Assembly: GCA_023399095.1 (NCBI GenBank)
Contig: JAEWQS010000120.1
Span: 1 to 30,135, forward strand
DNA from: Bacillota bacterium
Lineage (GTDB): Bacteria; Bacillota; Clostridia; Christensenellales; SZUA-584
Direction: 5' to 3'
Length of the DNA: 30,135 nt
Shown here one piece after another: positions 15,481-23,318 of the stretch (position 1 is the first letter of the stretch; each line of letters begins with the position of its first letter). The notes under the pieces were generated by a model that saw nothing but the letters and a program-made list of their open reading frames with translations, ran no database searches and was not told where the DNA came from. The translations under genes were made by a program, and so were the position numbers.

Positions 15481-16147
15481 ATGAAAAAAAGCAAACATCT
15501 AAGGAAAAGCATCGATTTGAAGAAGAACGTGCTAGAAGTATTCTTGCCTACGTTTTTCCTACAAAGTATACAGAGACTATATTACAGGAATCGCCAGATA
15601 TTTATGTCCCCGATTTATGTATTGGCATTGAAGTAACTGATAGTACTAAATCAACTGTCCATGAAAATTTGTCTTGGGCATCGGATATTACAGGAAAATC
15701 GTCGGAAGAACTATCATATTGGAATATTTACCACATGCAAAAACACGATATTAATGTATCAGTACTTCCAAATGGAAAGCACTTGGCAGGATTTGCATTT
15801 TGGGGGAATGAACACGATATAGTATCTGCGTATCTAAACAAACTTGATAAGCTAAATTCAACACATTTCAAACGATACAAAGAAAACAACCTTTTTATTT
15901 TTGCATGGATGATTGAAAAAGATGACATCGAACATGAAATCTCAAAAATAGTAGAGCAGAATCAAAGAGATCACGAATGTATCTCGTATAAATTTGATGA
16001 CATATATATTTTTACCGGAGACATTCTGTATTGTATAACTTTGAAAAATACCACGTCTCTAAGGAGACAATGAATCAGATTTCCAACGCTTCTTTTGAAA
16101 AAGTGTTTGGTATTTCGAGAGACGAATACTACAAAAATCAATATTGA
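15481..16147 (+). pseudogene. Uncharacterised AT-rich gene, PD-(D/E)XK-like pattern, two -1 frameshifts
   Basis: A single reading is split over three frames. ATG 15481, preceded by GTAGAGGCG, opens the gene. One extra A in the A7 run (15484-15490) moves reading into the long frame, which is open from 15471 to the stop at 16071-16073. One extra base in the TTT/A5 stretch at 16040-16048 then continues it to TGA 16145-16147 (ending ISRDEYYKNQY). The restored protein is about 222 residues. The segment ESPDIYVPDLCIGIEVTDS resembles the PD...(D/E)xK-type pattern of nuclease-fold proteins, with IGIEVT in place of the usual ExK, so activity is doubtful. Family unknown. It is far more AT-rich than the flanks and sits next to the 3' end of a tRNA array, suggesting acquired DNA. 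The frameshifts could be real decay or assembly error. Confidence 0.55.
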
Positions 16148-16233
16148 TACAAAAATAATTATTTTTCACTCAAGTGTTGTTGTTCATCATATACAGCAGT
16201 CGACAAATTCAAATAAACAAGAGAATACAAAAT

Positions 16234-16257
16234 CAGAGCCGTTAAAAAACGACTCTG
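16234..16257 (-). terminator. Terminator of the tRNA array
   Basis: On the minus strand, a 10-bp stem (16257-16248 with 16243-16234, one T-G wobble) with a TTTT loop, followed by ATTTTGTATT. It begins five bases after the encoded CCA of tRNA-Leu. Confidence 0.75.
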
Positions 16258-16261
16258 AATA

Positions 16262-16348
16262 TGGTGCGAGAAACAGGACTTGAACCTGCACGGGTGTGAC
16301 CCCACTAGAACCTGAATCTAGCGCGTCTGCCAGTTCCGCCATTCTCGC
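16262..16348 (-). tRNA. tRNA-Leu(CAG)
   Basis: Class II tRNA with a long variable arm. The acceptor stem GCGAGAA pairs with TTCTCGC, the anticodon loop is TTCAGGT (anticodon CAG), and CCA is encoded. Last gene of the eight-tRNA array. Position 37 is G, so it is not a MiaA/MiaB substrate. Confidence 0.93.
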
Positions 16349-16359
16349 AAACTGGCTAA

Positions 16360-16444
16360 TGGTGGAGGGAGGTGGATTCGAACCACCGAAGTCGTTGACG
16401 GCAGATTTACAGTCTGCTCCCTTTAGCCACTCGGGAATCCCTCC
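16360..16444 (-). tRNA. tRNA-Tyr(GTA)
   Basis: Class II tRNA with acceptor GGAGGGA/TCCCTCC, anticodon loop CTGTAAA (anticodon GTA), long variable arm and encoded CCA. A36-A37-A38 fits the MiaA/MiaB recognition pattern. Confidence 0.93.
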
Positions 16445-16447
16445 ATG

Positions 16448-16523
16448 TGGAGCTGATGATGGGACTCGAACCCGCAACCTGCTGATTACAAATCAGCTGC
16501 TCTACCGATTGAGCTACATCAGC
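16448..16523 (-). tRNA. tRNA-Thr(TGT)
   Basis: Acceptor GCTGATG/CATCAGC, anticodon loop TTTGTAA (anticodon TGT), standard D and T arms, encoded CCA. Confidence 0.93.
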
Positions 16524-16528
16524 GAAAG

Positions 16529-16604
16529 TGGTGCCTCAGGACAGAATCGAACTGTCGACACAGGGATTTTCAGTCCCTTGCTCTACCGACTGAGCTACCG
16601 AGGC
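16529..16604 (-). tRNA. tRNA-Phe(GAA)
   Basis: Acceptor GCCTCGG with CTGAGGC, anticodon loop CTGAAAA (anticodon GAA), standard D and T arms, encoded CCA. A36-A37-A38 makes it a probable MiaA/MiaB substrate. Confidence 0.93.
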
Positions 16605-16613
16605 AAATATTGA

Positions 16614-16690
16614 TGGCGACCCGGAAGGGACTCGAACCCTCGACCTCTAGCGTGACAGGCTAGCGTTCTAACCATCTGAACTACCGGGCC
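16614..16690 (-). tRNA. tRNA-Asp(GTC)
   Basis: Acceptor GGCCCGG with CCGGGTC (one G-T pair), anticodon loop CTGTCAC (anticodon GTC), encoded CCA with discriminator G. Confidence 0.93.
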
Positions 16691-16695
16691 ATAAA

Positions 16696-16772
16696 TGGTG
16701 GGGCCTCAGGGACTCGAACCCCGGACCGATCGGTTATGAGCCGACTGCTCTAACCAACTGAGCTAAGGCCCC
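16696..16772 (-). tRNA. tRNA-Met(CAT), probably elongator
   Basis: Acceptor GGGGCCT/AGGCCCC, anticodon loop CTCATAA (anticodon CAT), encoded CCA. The first acceptor pair is matched and the anticodon stem lacks the three consecutive G-C pairs of initiators, so it is not an initiator. A lysidine-modified tRNA-Ile(CAT) has a similar loop and cannot be fully excluded. Confidence 0.88.
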
Positions 16773-16794
16773 ACAACCATAAAGCCTAAATAAA

Positions 16795-16869
16795 TGGTGA
16801 CCCCTAGGAGACTCGAACTCCTGTTACCGCCGTGAAAGGGCGGTGTCTTAACCGCTTGACCAAGGGGCC
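16795..16869 (-). tRNA. tRNA-Glu(TTC)
   Basis: Acceptor GGCCCCT with AGGGGTC, anticodon loop CTTTCAC (anticodon TTC), encoded CCA, D arm TTGGTCAAGCGGTTAAGAC typical of bacterial tRNA-Glu. Confidence 0.93.
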
Positions 16870-16898
16870 ATGTTTTGTCAAAGATCACGAGAGATACT

Positions 16899-16975
16899 TG
16901 GTCGGGGTGACTGGACTCGAACCAGCGGCCCCATGCTCCCAAAGCACGTGCGCTACCAAACTGCGCTACACCCCG
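16899..16975 (-). tRNA. tRNA-Pro(TGG)
   Basis: Acceptor CGGGGTG/CACCCCG, anticodon loop TTTGGGA (anticodon TGG), D arm TAGCGCAGTTTGGTAGCGC, encoded CCA. First gene of the array, directly downstream of its promoter. Confidence 0.93.
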
Positions 16976-16997
16976 TGTGATTTTCGCGACGAAGTAT

Positions 16998-17026
16998 AAT
17001 ATACAGTATTCTCAAACTAATGTCAA
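16998..17026 (-). promoter_or_regulatory. SigA promoter of the tRNA array
   Basis: On the minus strand, a perfect TTGACA (17026-17021), an exact 17-base spacer, and TATATT (17003-16998), placing the transcript start about 15 bases before tRNA-Pro. Near-consensus strength is as expected for stable RNA. Confidence 0.85.
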
Positions 17027-17125
17027 CTGCTTTTCATCAATATTTTCGCTTCGTCTTCATGGCAAGATAGATACCGATAAACAAGGCAAAAAGTAGCTGA
17101 GGAGAGAGATGAACCAAGCAATAAG

Positions 17126-18550
17126 TTGATAAATCTTAATGCAATGATTATAATGATTTTGCTAGCGGAATACAACATAATTGAAAGGTTACACGAATTC
17201 GTGATTGAGAAATTAAAAGCACATATAGCAGAAAATGAACTGACATATTACATCGAGACTTACGGCTGTCAAATGAACACGCATGAGAGTGAAAAGATTT
17301 CTGGCGTTCTTGAGACGCTAGGATACTGTCCGGTTGCAGAAAAAACTGAGGCTGACCTCATCATATTCAACACCTGTTGCGTGCGACAGCATGCTGAGGC
17401 GCGGCTTTATGGCAACGTCGGTGCGCTAAAGGATCATAAAGCCAATGTCAAGGGTGCGCTCATTGCGGTGTCCGGCTGTGTGATGCAGCAGAAGGACGCG
17501 GCTGCAAAGCTGATGAAGCGCTTTCCTTTTGTTGATATCGCGTTTGGTACAAATGGCATACACAGGCTGGAAAGCATGCTCTACGACGCGCTGATAGAGG
17601 GTAAGCGTGCCTTGTGCGTGGACGAGGATGAAGCCATCATCGAAGATGTACCAATCAGGCGTGATAACGCGCCAAGCGCCTTTGTTAATATCATATACGG
17701 GTGCAATAACTTTTGCACGTATTGTATCGTGCCATATGTGCGAGGGCGTGAGCGCAGCCGACAGCCAGATGATATCATAAAGGAAATCGAAGAACTGAGC
17801 AGAAAGGGAATATCGGAAATCACGCTGCTGGGTCAGAATGTGAATTCGTACGGTAATGACCTATCGGCTGATATCACCTTTGTGAATCTGCTAAAACGCA
17901 TTGATTCACATACGGATATTAAACGCTTGCGTTTTATGACATCGCATCCAAAAGACATGTCTGACGGGCTTATCGATTGCTATGGGAGTTTGAGAAGCCT
18001 CTGTGAGCATATTCACCTTCCTGTGCAGTCAGGCAGCAACCGCGTTTTGCAGCTCATGAACAGAAGATATACCCGCGAGCATTATTTAAGCCTAATAGAG
18101 CGCCTAAAGGCACGTGTGCCCGATTTGGCAGTGACAACGGATATCATTGTCGGATTCCCAGGTGAGACCGATCAGGACTTTGAAGACACGCTCTCACTCG
18201 TCAAGGAAGTGGGCTACGATGCGGCGTATACGTTTGCTTATTCCAAACGCAGCGGTACAAAAGCGGCCGATATGGAATATCACCTCGATAAACAGACAAT
18301 GAGTGAGCGGCTGGCACGCCTTAATACACTGGTGAAGGACTCTATGCGTGAGCGTAACAGCGCATATCTTGGACGCACTGTTGAGGTGCTTGCACAGAGC
18401 CCCGGTAAAAGAGGCAGAAGCGAAATCAGCGGTCGCACACGCACCACTAAAACCGTGAGCTTTGAGGGAAGCCACGAAGACGTGGGTCAATACGTGATGG
18501 TCAAGATCGACAAGGTCATGGCGCATACGCTTCGCGGCGAGCGCGTGTAA
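17126..18550 (+). CDS. miaB: tRNA-2-methylthio-N6-dimethylallyladenosine synthase MiaB
   Basis: A radical SAM methylthiotransferase that converts i6A37 to ms2i6A37 in tRNAs reading UNN codons. The N-terminal UPF0004 domain has YYIETYGCQMN, NTCCVR and SGCVMQQ (three cluster Cys). The radical SAM motif CNNFCTYC (about C193, C197, C200 from this start) lies in IIYGCNNFCTYCIVPYVRGRERSR. A TRAM-type RNA-binding domain ends the protein. The start is uncertain: TTG 17126 overlaps the TGA of a six-codon ORF that has its own GGAGAG site and ATG at 17109; later in-frame ATG 17144 or GTG 17201 are alternatives. The function is sure, the first 25-30 residues are not. Followed 12 bases later by the HExxH protein gene. 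Confidence 0.93.
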   Translation: MINLNAMIIMILLAEYNIIERLHEFVIEKLKAHIAENELTYYIETYGCQMNTHESEKISGVLETLGYCPVAEKTEADLIIFNTCCVRQHAEARLYGNVGALKDHKANVKGALIAVSGCVMQQKDAAAKLMKRFPFVDIAFGTNGIHRLESMLYDALIEGKRALCVDEDEAIIEDVPIRRDNAPSAFVNIIYGCNNFCTYCIVPYVRGRERSRQPDDIIKEIEELSRKGISEITLLGQNVNSYGNDLSADITFVNLLKRIDSHTDIKRLRFMTSHPKDMSDGLIDCYGSLRSLCEHIHLPVQSGSNRVLQLMNRRYTREHYLSLIERLKARVPDLAVTTDIIVGFPGETDQDFEDTLSLVKEVGYDAAYTFAYSKRSGTKAADMEYHLDKQTMSERLARLNTLVKDSMRERNSAYLGRTVEVLAQSPGKRGRSEISGRTRTTKTVSFEGSHEDVGQYVMVKIDKVMAHTLRGERV

Positions 18551-18562
18551 AAGGAGCGAATA

Positions 18563-19882
18563 ATGAACCGAGTGGCTTTCGAACAAAAGAAAAACCGTGT
18601 CGCGGTAGTTTTCGGCATTGTATTAATGCTTGTTCTGGTTGCCGGTATTTTCTTTTATTTAGACACAACATGGGCCGAATCGCAAAAGTTAGCGCTTAAA
18701 AACGCTGACTTTTCAGCAACACAAGCCGTTAAGGGTGAAAACGATGAAGCGACAGGTCTGCCGGTTTCGCAAAAGATGCAGTACCCGTCAGCCGTCGATG
18801 TCTATGAAACACCTATGGGTTTTTCAATCGTGAGCTTTTCGCAGAACTGGACGGGGGAAAGCCTTAAGGAAATTTACAATGAACTGACGGCCAACAAGCA
18901 CGGTGAAGAAATGTACGCCATATCCGAAGTGATGCTCTATCCGAATGAGTCTGCGCTGGATTCGGGAGGCGGCGTCGCGGGAACGCATGTGACCCAGCAA
19001 AAGAATTTCTCTGTTTTTTTTCATCTTTCTGGACTGGCGCCGGATTCACTGCAATATGATTTTTCATCCATACAGAGTACAATAGAACTATACAATATGG
19101 ATGAGTATGATGCCGTGTCTGATATCGCAAGAACGATATCACATGAGTACGGTCATCATTATACGATGTACTATTTTATGCAAAACGACGAGGCGGCTAA
19201 AGCTTCCGAATACTACGTTTTGAGAGGCGTTGATGGCTTTGATCATGATGTTTTTTATGAAATAGAAAGCGAGTACTATGAGAACCACATGTGGAGCCTG
19301 TATGAGCTCGCTGCGGAGGATTACGTGCAACTGATGGGCAGCCCCGGTGCAAAGCAGCAAAGAGAGTACCTCGACGTGTATGACGTTCTTGACAACTACA
19401 ATAAACACAAGGACTATACGGCCTATGCTGACGCGTCAGTATCCAATGTTTATCCGCAGGAGAACATATATCTTCCGCTCGCCGACGAGGTTATTGGCCT
19501 TCGCGATTATTATTTTTCGTTTATCGGTGAACAAAGTGACGTGCAGGATTTAGACCATGCCGACTTCAACATCACAATGTCGGAACATGAGCAATACGGC
19601 TATTCTTATTATGAAATCACGTGGGACAAAACCACGAAAGACCCTGGCGCGGTGTATACCCTTGTCTGCTTCAGTGAGAACGGCGATGTGTTCTTGCCTG
19701 TGAAAACGGTTCGTGGTAACGAGACAGCCGTAGCCCGGGTGGGTACAGCGGTCAAACTGTCAGGAATTACGCTCACAACGCTGAAAAACGGTGTCACGGA
19801 TGAGGACAGATATTTCAAGCTGTATGTGACATGGCCTGATGGACGCATGCAGTCATCTGAAATGTTTTATGCGGACTTCTGA
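18563..19882 (+). CDS. Membrane-anchored putative zinc metalloprotease (HEYGHH), uncharacterised
   Basis: A 439-residue protein with one N-terminal membrane segment (about 12-33, preceded by basic residues), so most of it should be outside the cell. HEYGHH at 194-199 (TISHEYGHHYTMYYF) is a classic HExxH zinc site; ELAAEDYVQL about 50 residues later (Glu248, Glu252) can supply the third ligand as in gluzincins. The last 120 residues look like a beta-rich, fibronectin-like module (YEITWDKTTKDPGAVYTLVCFS). I do not recognise a named family. AAAGGAG precedes the ATG. It follows miaB by 12 bases and converges with the next gene, sharing 30 bases of 3' end. The substrate is unknown. Confidence 0.7.
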   Translation: MNRVAFEQKKNRVAVVFGIVLMLVLVAGIFFYLDTTWAESQKLALKNADFSATQAVKGENDEATGLPVSQKMQYPSAVDVYETPMGFSIVSFSQNWTGESLKEIYNELTANKHGEEMYAISEVMLYPNESALDSGGGVAGTHVTQQKNFSVFFHLSGLAPDSLQYDFSSIQSTIELYNMDEYDAVSDIARTISHEYGHHYTMYYFMQNDEAAKASEYYVLRGVDGFDHDVFYEIESEYYENHMWSLYELAAEDYVQLMGSPGAKQQREYLDVYDVLDNYNKHKDYTAYADASVSNVYPQENIYLPLADEVIGLRDYYFSFIGEQSDVQDLDHADFNITMSEHEQYGYSYYEITWDKTTKDPGAVYTLVCFSENGDVFLPVKTVRGNETAVARVGTAVKLSGITLTTLKNGVTDEDRYFKLYVTWPDGRMQSSEMFYADF

Positions 19883-20635
19883 TGCGCGCTTGCGTTTGAT
19901 CTTACGGACGATTATAGATCCAATAATGATCACGATGCACAGGCCTGCGGCAATTCCGCAGATAAATATGAGCGTGTTGTTGCTCTCGATTGTGCTTTCA
20001 AGCTCGTTGTATTTTTGAATACTCACTGCATTTTCTTTTTGGGTTTCCAGCGTCAGCGTTCTTGTCTCACCGTAATTTAAATTCCATGTGCAAGTACTGC
20101 CGTCTTTGCTGTCCGCATTGGTCGCGGTGACTTCTCCGGGAAGTGTGATTGAGATTGTATAAGTGCCTTGTTTGGCGCTGCTTTCTAGCGCTGTGACCTG
20201 ATCTGCGGGCAGAACCTGTGATTCGCTTTGGCGAATGATATCCGCTAATGATATATTTGCCGACAGGCTGTAGGTATCCAGTGAAAAAGAAGGCGAATAT
20301 GCAAAAGTGACATTGCTGAACATAGCCTCTTGCGAGGTAAAAACACCCGCAAACGCGTCGGCGGCTTCCTTGGCGGAGTCGAAGCTTTGTGCTTTTTCTC
20401 CTGTCAACGTCTTTTTTTCGTTATCGGCATAGATCGCCATTCCCTGATCGGCCCAGTAAGAACCAATTTCGCTTAAGACGGGCGATACATCCTGCTGGGG
20501 CTCTTCAAAGGCAAGCCGGTAATCAATCGTCATCGTATTGTCATGTGAAAGCGTATAGGCTAGGTCAACAGAAGCGCATGCCGAAAGGACAATGACCATA
20601 AGCGCCAATATGAAAATGAGGCAAAACTTTTTCAT
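19853..20635 (-). CDS. Lipoprotein with C-terminal membrane segment, LppM/DUF3153-like
   Basis: A 260-residue protein with a signal peptide and lipobox (LSAC, Cys20), an extracellular beta-rich domain (VDLAYTLSHDNTMTIDYRLAF, later GTYTISITLPGEVTATNAD), a C-terminal membrane segment at about 220-243, and a basic tail (RKIKRKR). This layout resembles LppM-type (DUF3153) lipoproteins of unknown function; the assignment is by pattern. Transcribed opposite to the HEYGHH protein with 3' ends overlapping by 30 bases. A start at ATG 20635 is consistent with the signal peptide; GGAGACTCC-side sequence lies just upstream. Divergent from mutS. Confidence 0.65.
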   Translation of the reverse strand: MKKFCLIFILALMVIVLSACASVDLAYTLSHDNTMTIDYRLAFEEPQQDVSPVLSEIGSYWADQGMAIYADNEKKTLTGEKAQSFDSAKEAADAFAGVFTSQEAMFSNVTFAYSPSFSLDTYSLSANISLADIIRQSESQVLPADQVTALESSAKQGTYTISITLPGEVTATNADSKDGSTCTWNLNYGETRTLTLETQKENAVSIQKYNELESTIESNNTLIFICGIAAGLCIVIIIGSIIVRKIKRKRASEVRIKHFR

Positions 20636-20685
20636 TGGAGACTCCCGTCATGGTTTAGAAAATTATAATCGAATTACGGCCTTTT

Positions 20686-20715
20686 TTCAACAATATTGCG
20701 CTTTTATGTTATAAT
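20686..20715 (+). promoter_or_regulatory. Candidate SigA promoter of the mutS operon
   Basis: A perfect TATAAT at 20710-20715 with a weak -35 (TTCAAC, 20686-20691, 18-base spacer). It directly abuts the GTG at 20716, so that codon cannot be the translated start. Confidence 0.5.
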
Positions 20716-20742
20716 GTGATAACTAAGCCATGGAGGGATGCT

Positions 20743-23307
20743 ATGCCGGAATTGACACCTATGATGCGCCAATATGTGGAGCTCAAGGAGAAATACAAAG
20801 ACTGTCTGCTCATGTATCGCTTGGGCGATTTTTATGAGATGTTTTTTGAGGATGCGATGACAGCATCGCGAGAGCTGGAAATCGTTCTCACCGGGCGCGA
20901 TTGCGGCCTACCCGAGAGGGCGCCGATGTGCGGCGTGCCGCATCACAGTGTGCAGGGATACATCGATAAACTCATCAAAAAAGGATACAAGGTCGCTATA
21001 TGCGAGCAGCTTTCCGATCCGGCGCTGAGCAAGGGAATTGTTGAGCGTGATGTGGTGCGCGTCGTGACGCCGGGTACCGTGACGGAAGCCGCCAGCCTTA
21101 ATGAAACGGACAACAACTTTATCCTCTCTCTGGTTCACACCGGAGATATCGTGGCGATATCCTATGCTGATGTGACAACGGGTTCTTTTTTTATGGGAGA
21201 TTGCAGCGCCGATGATGATTGTGCATCTGTGAAAAGCGAAATAGCGCGCATCGTGCCGAGCGAGATTATATATAAAGAAGAAGACAAAGATATCATTAAA
21301 ACCCTTGATGGAATCATCAAGGAACAGAATATTTACGTGAGCACCTATCCGTCATTCACATTTGAGAAGGATGCGGCGATAGATTCGTTGATCTCACATT
21401 TTGAGGTGTCGAGCCTTTCAGGCTTCGGCGTACAGGAAGACAGCGCTGCTGTCGGTGCGGCAGGCGCGCTTATAGACTATTTGCGGGAAACGCAGAAAAA
21501 CGCGCTTTCGCATATCAGCACAATCCGTATCAATGAAAAAAACGCTTATATGTCTCTCGATATGTTCACGCGCTCAAACCTGGAACTGACAAAAACCCTG
21601 CGTGACGGCAAGGTGAAGGGGTCTTTGTTTGGTGTCATCGACAAAACCAGAACCGCGATGGGTGCACGTTTGCTTAAACGCTGCATCAACGAGCCGCTGC
21701 AAAGCATAGGCGAGATCAATGATAGATTGGATGCGGTGCAGGAAATAAAAGAGAGTCTGCCTTTAAGCGACAGTATCGCACAGGCGCTGGACGGCATTTT
21801 CGACCTTGAAAGGCTGATATCGCGTATCGCATACGCCACGCTGGACGCGCGCAACTGTCTCGCCATAAAAAAGACATTATCGCAGCTTCCCAGGCTTAAG
21901 TCATCACTATCCGGCTGCCAGTCGGGGCTGCTCAAACGCCTGTATAATGGGCTGGATTGCATGGACGATATCTATGAGCTGCTTGATTGCGCAATAGATG
22001 AAGAACCACCCGTGGGCATCATGGACGGCGGTATCATCAAGAAAGGCTACAACGCCGAAATCGATGAACTCAAAGACGCGGCACTCAAGGGTAAGGAGTG
22101 GATCGCTTCTTTGGAAATGACGGAGCGTCAGGAAACGGGGATTAAGAACTTAAAGATTGGCTTTAATAAGGTGTTTGGCTACTATCTTGAAGTCACAAAA
22201 TCTTATCTTGAGCTGGTGCCGTATCGTTATATCAGGAAGCAAACGCTGGCCAACTGTGAGCGTTTTATCACGCCGGAGCTTAAGGAGATGGAAGAAAAGC
22301 TAAGCGGCGCGGAAGGAAAATGCATTACGCTGGAATATGAATGCTTTTTGAAAATAAGAAAGTCGCTTTCGGATAACATCAAGCGTTTTCAAAACGCGGC
22401 ACAAGCTATCGCGACGGTGGATATGATAAGAAGCTTTGCGGCTGTCGCCTTTGAAAGCAATTATACACGGCCAAGCATGATAACGTCGGGTGATATTCAA
22501 ATAACCGGTGGACGGCATCCCGTGGTGGAATCTTTCGTGAAACAATCGTTTGTCAAAAACGACTGCGCGCTGACCAATGAACAGAACATCATGATACTCA
22601 CGGGACCGAATATGGCGGGAAAGAGCACATTTATGCGACAGGTAGCGCTCATCGTGCTCATGGCGCATATGGGCAGCTTTGTACCGGCGGACAGCGCCCA
22701 AATTTGCATCGTGGATAAGATATTTACGCGCGTGGGCGCATCGGACAACCTTGCTTCGGGTCAGAGCACGTTCATGGTGGAAATGAACGAGGTTGCAAAC
22801 ATACTGAATAACGCCACGAAAAAAAGCCTTTTGATACTTGACGAGATCGGCCGTGGTACAAGCACGCTTGACGGTCTGTCCATTGCGTGGTCTGTCGTGG
22901 AGTTTATCAGCAGCAGGATTAAGGCCAAAACGCTTTTTGCCACGCATTTTCATGAACTGTCGGAGCTTGAAGGCGTTGTGGAGGGTGTCAGTAATTATTC
23001 GATAACCGTTAAGGAGATGGGTGACACTGTTATTTTTCTTCATAAGATCGTACGCGGCGGCGCGGACAGAAGCTTTGGCATCGAGGTCGCAAAGCTCGCG
23101 GGTGTTCCGACTGATGTGACAGAGCGTGCCAAAGCGATCATGCAGGCACTCATCGAAAAGGACGAGGGCATTTTGGGACAGAAAAAGCAGATGGAAACGG
23201 CGTTTGGAAAAGACGAGCTTATCGATATACTGCGAGGGGTGAATCTAGACAACATCACACCGCTTGATTCATTAAAGCTGTTAAGCGAAATTAAGCACAG
23301 GCTTTAA
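20743..23307 (+). CDS. mutS: DNA mismatch repair protein MutS
   Basis: An 854-residue mismatch-recognition ATPase. The mismatch-binding motif is F30-Y31-E32 (YRLGDFYEMFFEDA). The C-terminal ABC ATPase has Walker A GPNMAGKST (about 621-629), then LASGQSTFMVEM, Walker B LLILDEIGRGTST and ATHFHEL. The frame is open from GTG 20716, but GGAGGG at 20732-20737 positions ATG 20743 as the start, and the promoter -10 abuts the GTG. Full family length. Followed by mutL after 11 bases, so the pair is probably co-transcribed, together with miaA, hfq and the PLP gene. Confidence 0.96.
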   Translation: MPELTPMMRQYVELKEKYKDCLLMYRLGDFYEMFFEDAMTASRELEIVLTGRDCGLPERAPMCGVPHHSVQGYIDKLIKKGYKVAICEQLSDPALSKGIVERDVVRVVTPGTVTEAASLNETDNNFILSLVHTGDIVAISYADVTTGSFFMGDCSADDDCASVKSEIARIVPSEIIYKEEDKDIIKTLDGIIKEQNIYVSTYPSFTFEKDAAIDSLISHFEVSSLSGFGVQEDSAAVGAAGALIDYLRETQKNALSHISTIRINEKNAYMSLDMFTRSNLELTKTLRDGKVKGSLFGVIDKTRTAMGARLLKRCINEPLQSIGEINDRLDAVQEIKESLPLSDSIAQALDGIFDLERLISRIAYATLDARNCLAIKKTLSQLPRLKSSLSGCQSGLLKRLYNGLDCMDDIYELLDCAIDEEPPVGIMDGGIIKKGYNAEIDELKDAALKGKEWIASLEMTERQETGIKNLKIGFNKVFGYYLEVTKSYLELVPYRYIRKQTLANCERFITPELKEMEEKLSGAEGKCITLEYECFLKIRKSLSDNIKRFQNAAQAIATVDMIRSFAAVAFESNYTRPSMITSGDIQITGGRHPVVESFVKQSFVKNDCALTNEQNIMILTGPNMAGKSTFMRQVALIVLMAHMGSFVPADSAQICIVDKIFTRVGASDNLASGQSTFMVEMNEVANILNNATKKSLLILDEIGRGTSTLDGLSIAWSVVEFISSRIKAKTLFATHFHELSELEGVVEGVSNYSITVKEMGDTVIFLHKIVRGGADRSFGIEVAKLAGVPTDVTERAKAIMQALIEKDEGILGQKKQMETAFGKDELIDILRGVNLDNITPLDSLKLLSEIKHRL

Positions 23308-23318
23308 AGGGAGGCAAA

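Noticed and set aside
15336..16261. Integrated element at tRNA-Leu with att repeats
   Set aside because: I looked for a repeat of the tRNA-Leu 3' end on the far side of the AT-rich gene and saw none; no integrase is next to it.
16187..16613. ORFs on both strands across the tRNA cluster (such as one reading MAELADALDSGSS and GGIPEWLKGADCKSAV)
   Set aside because: These are well-known spurious translations of tRNA-Leu and tRNA-Tyr sequences. The tRNAs fold fully and explain the region.
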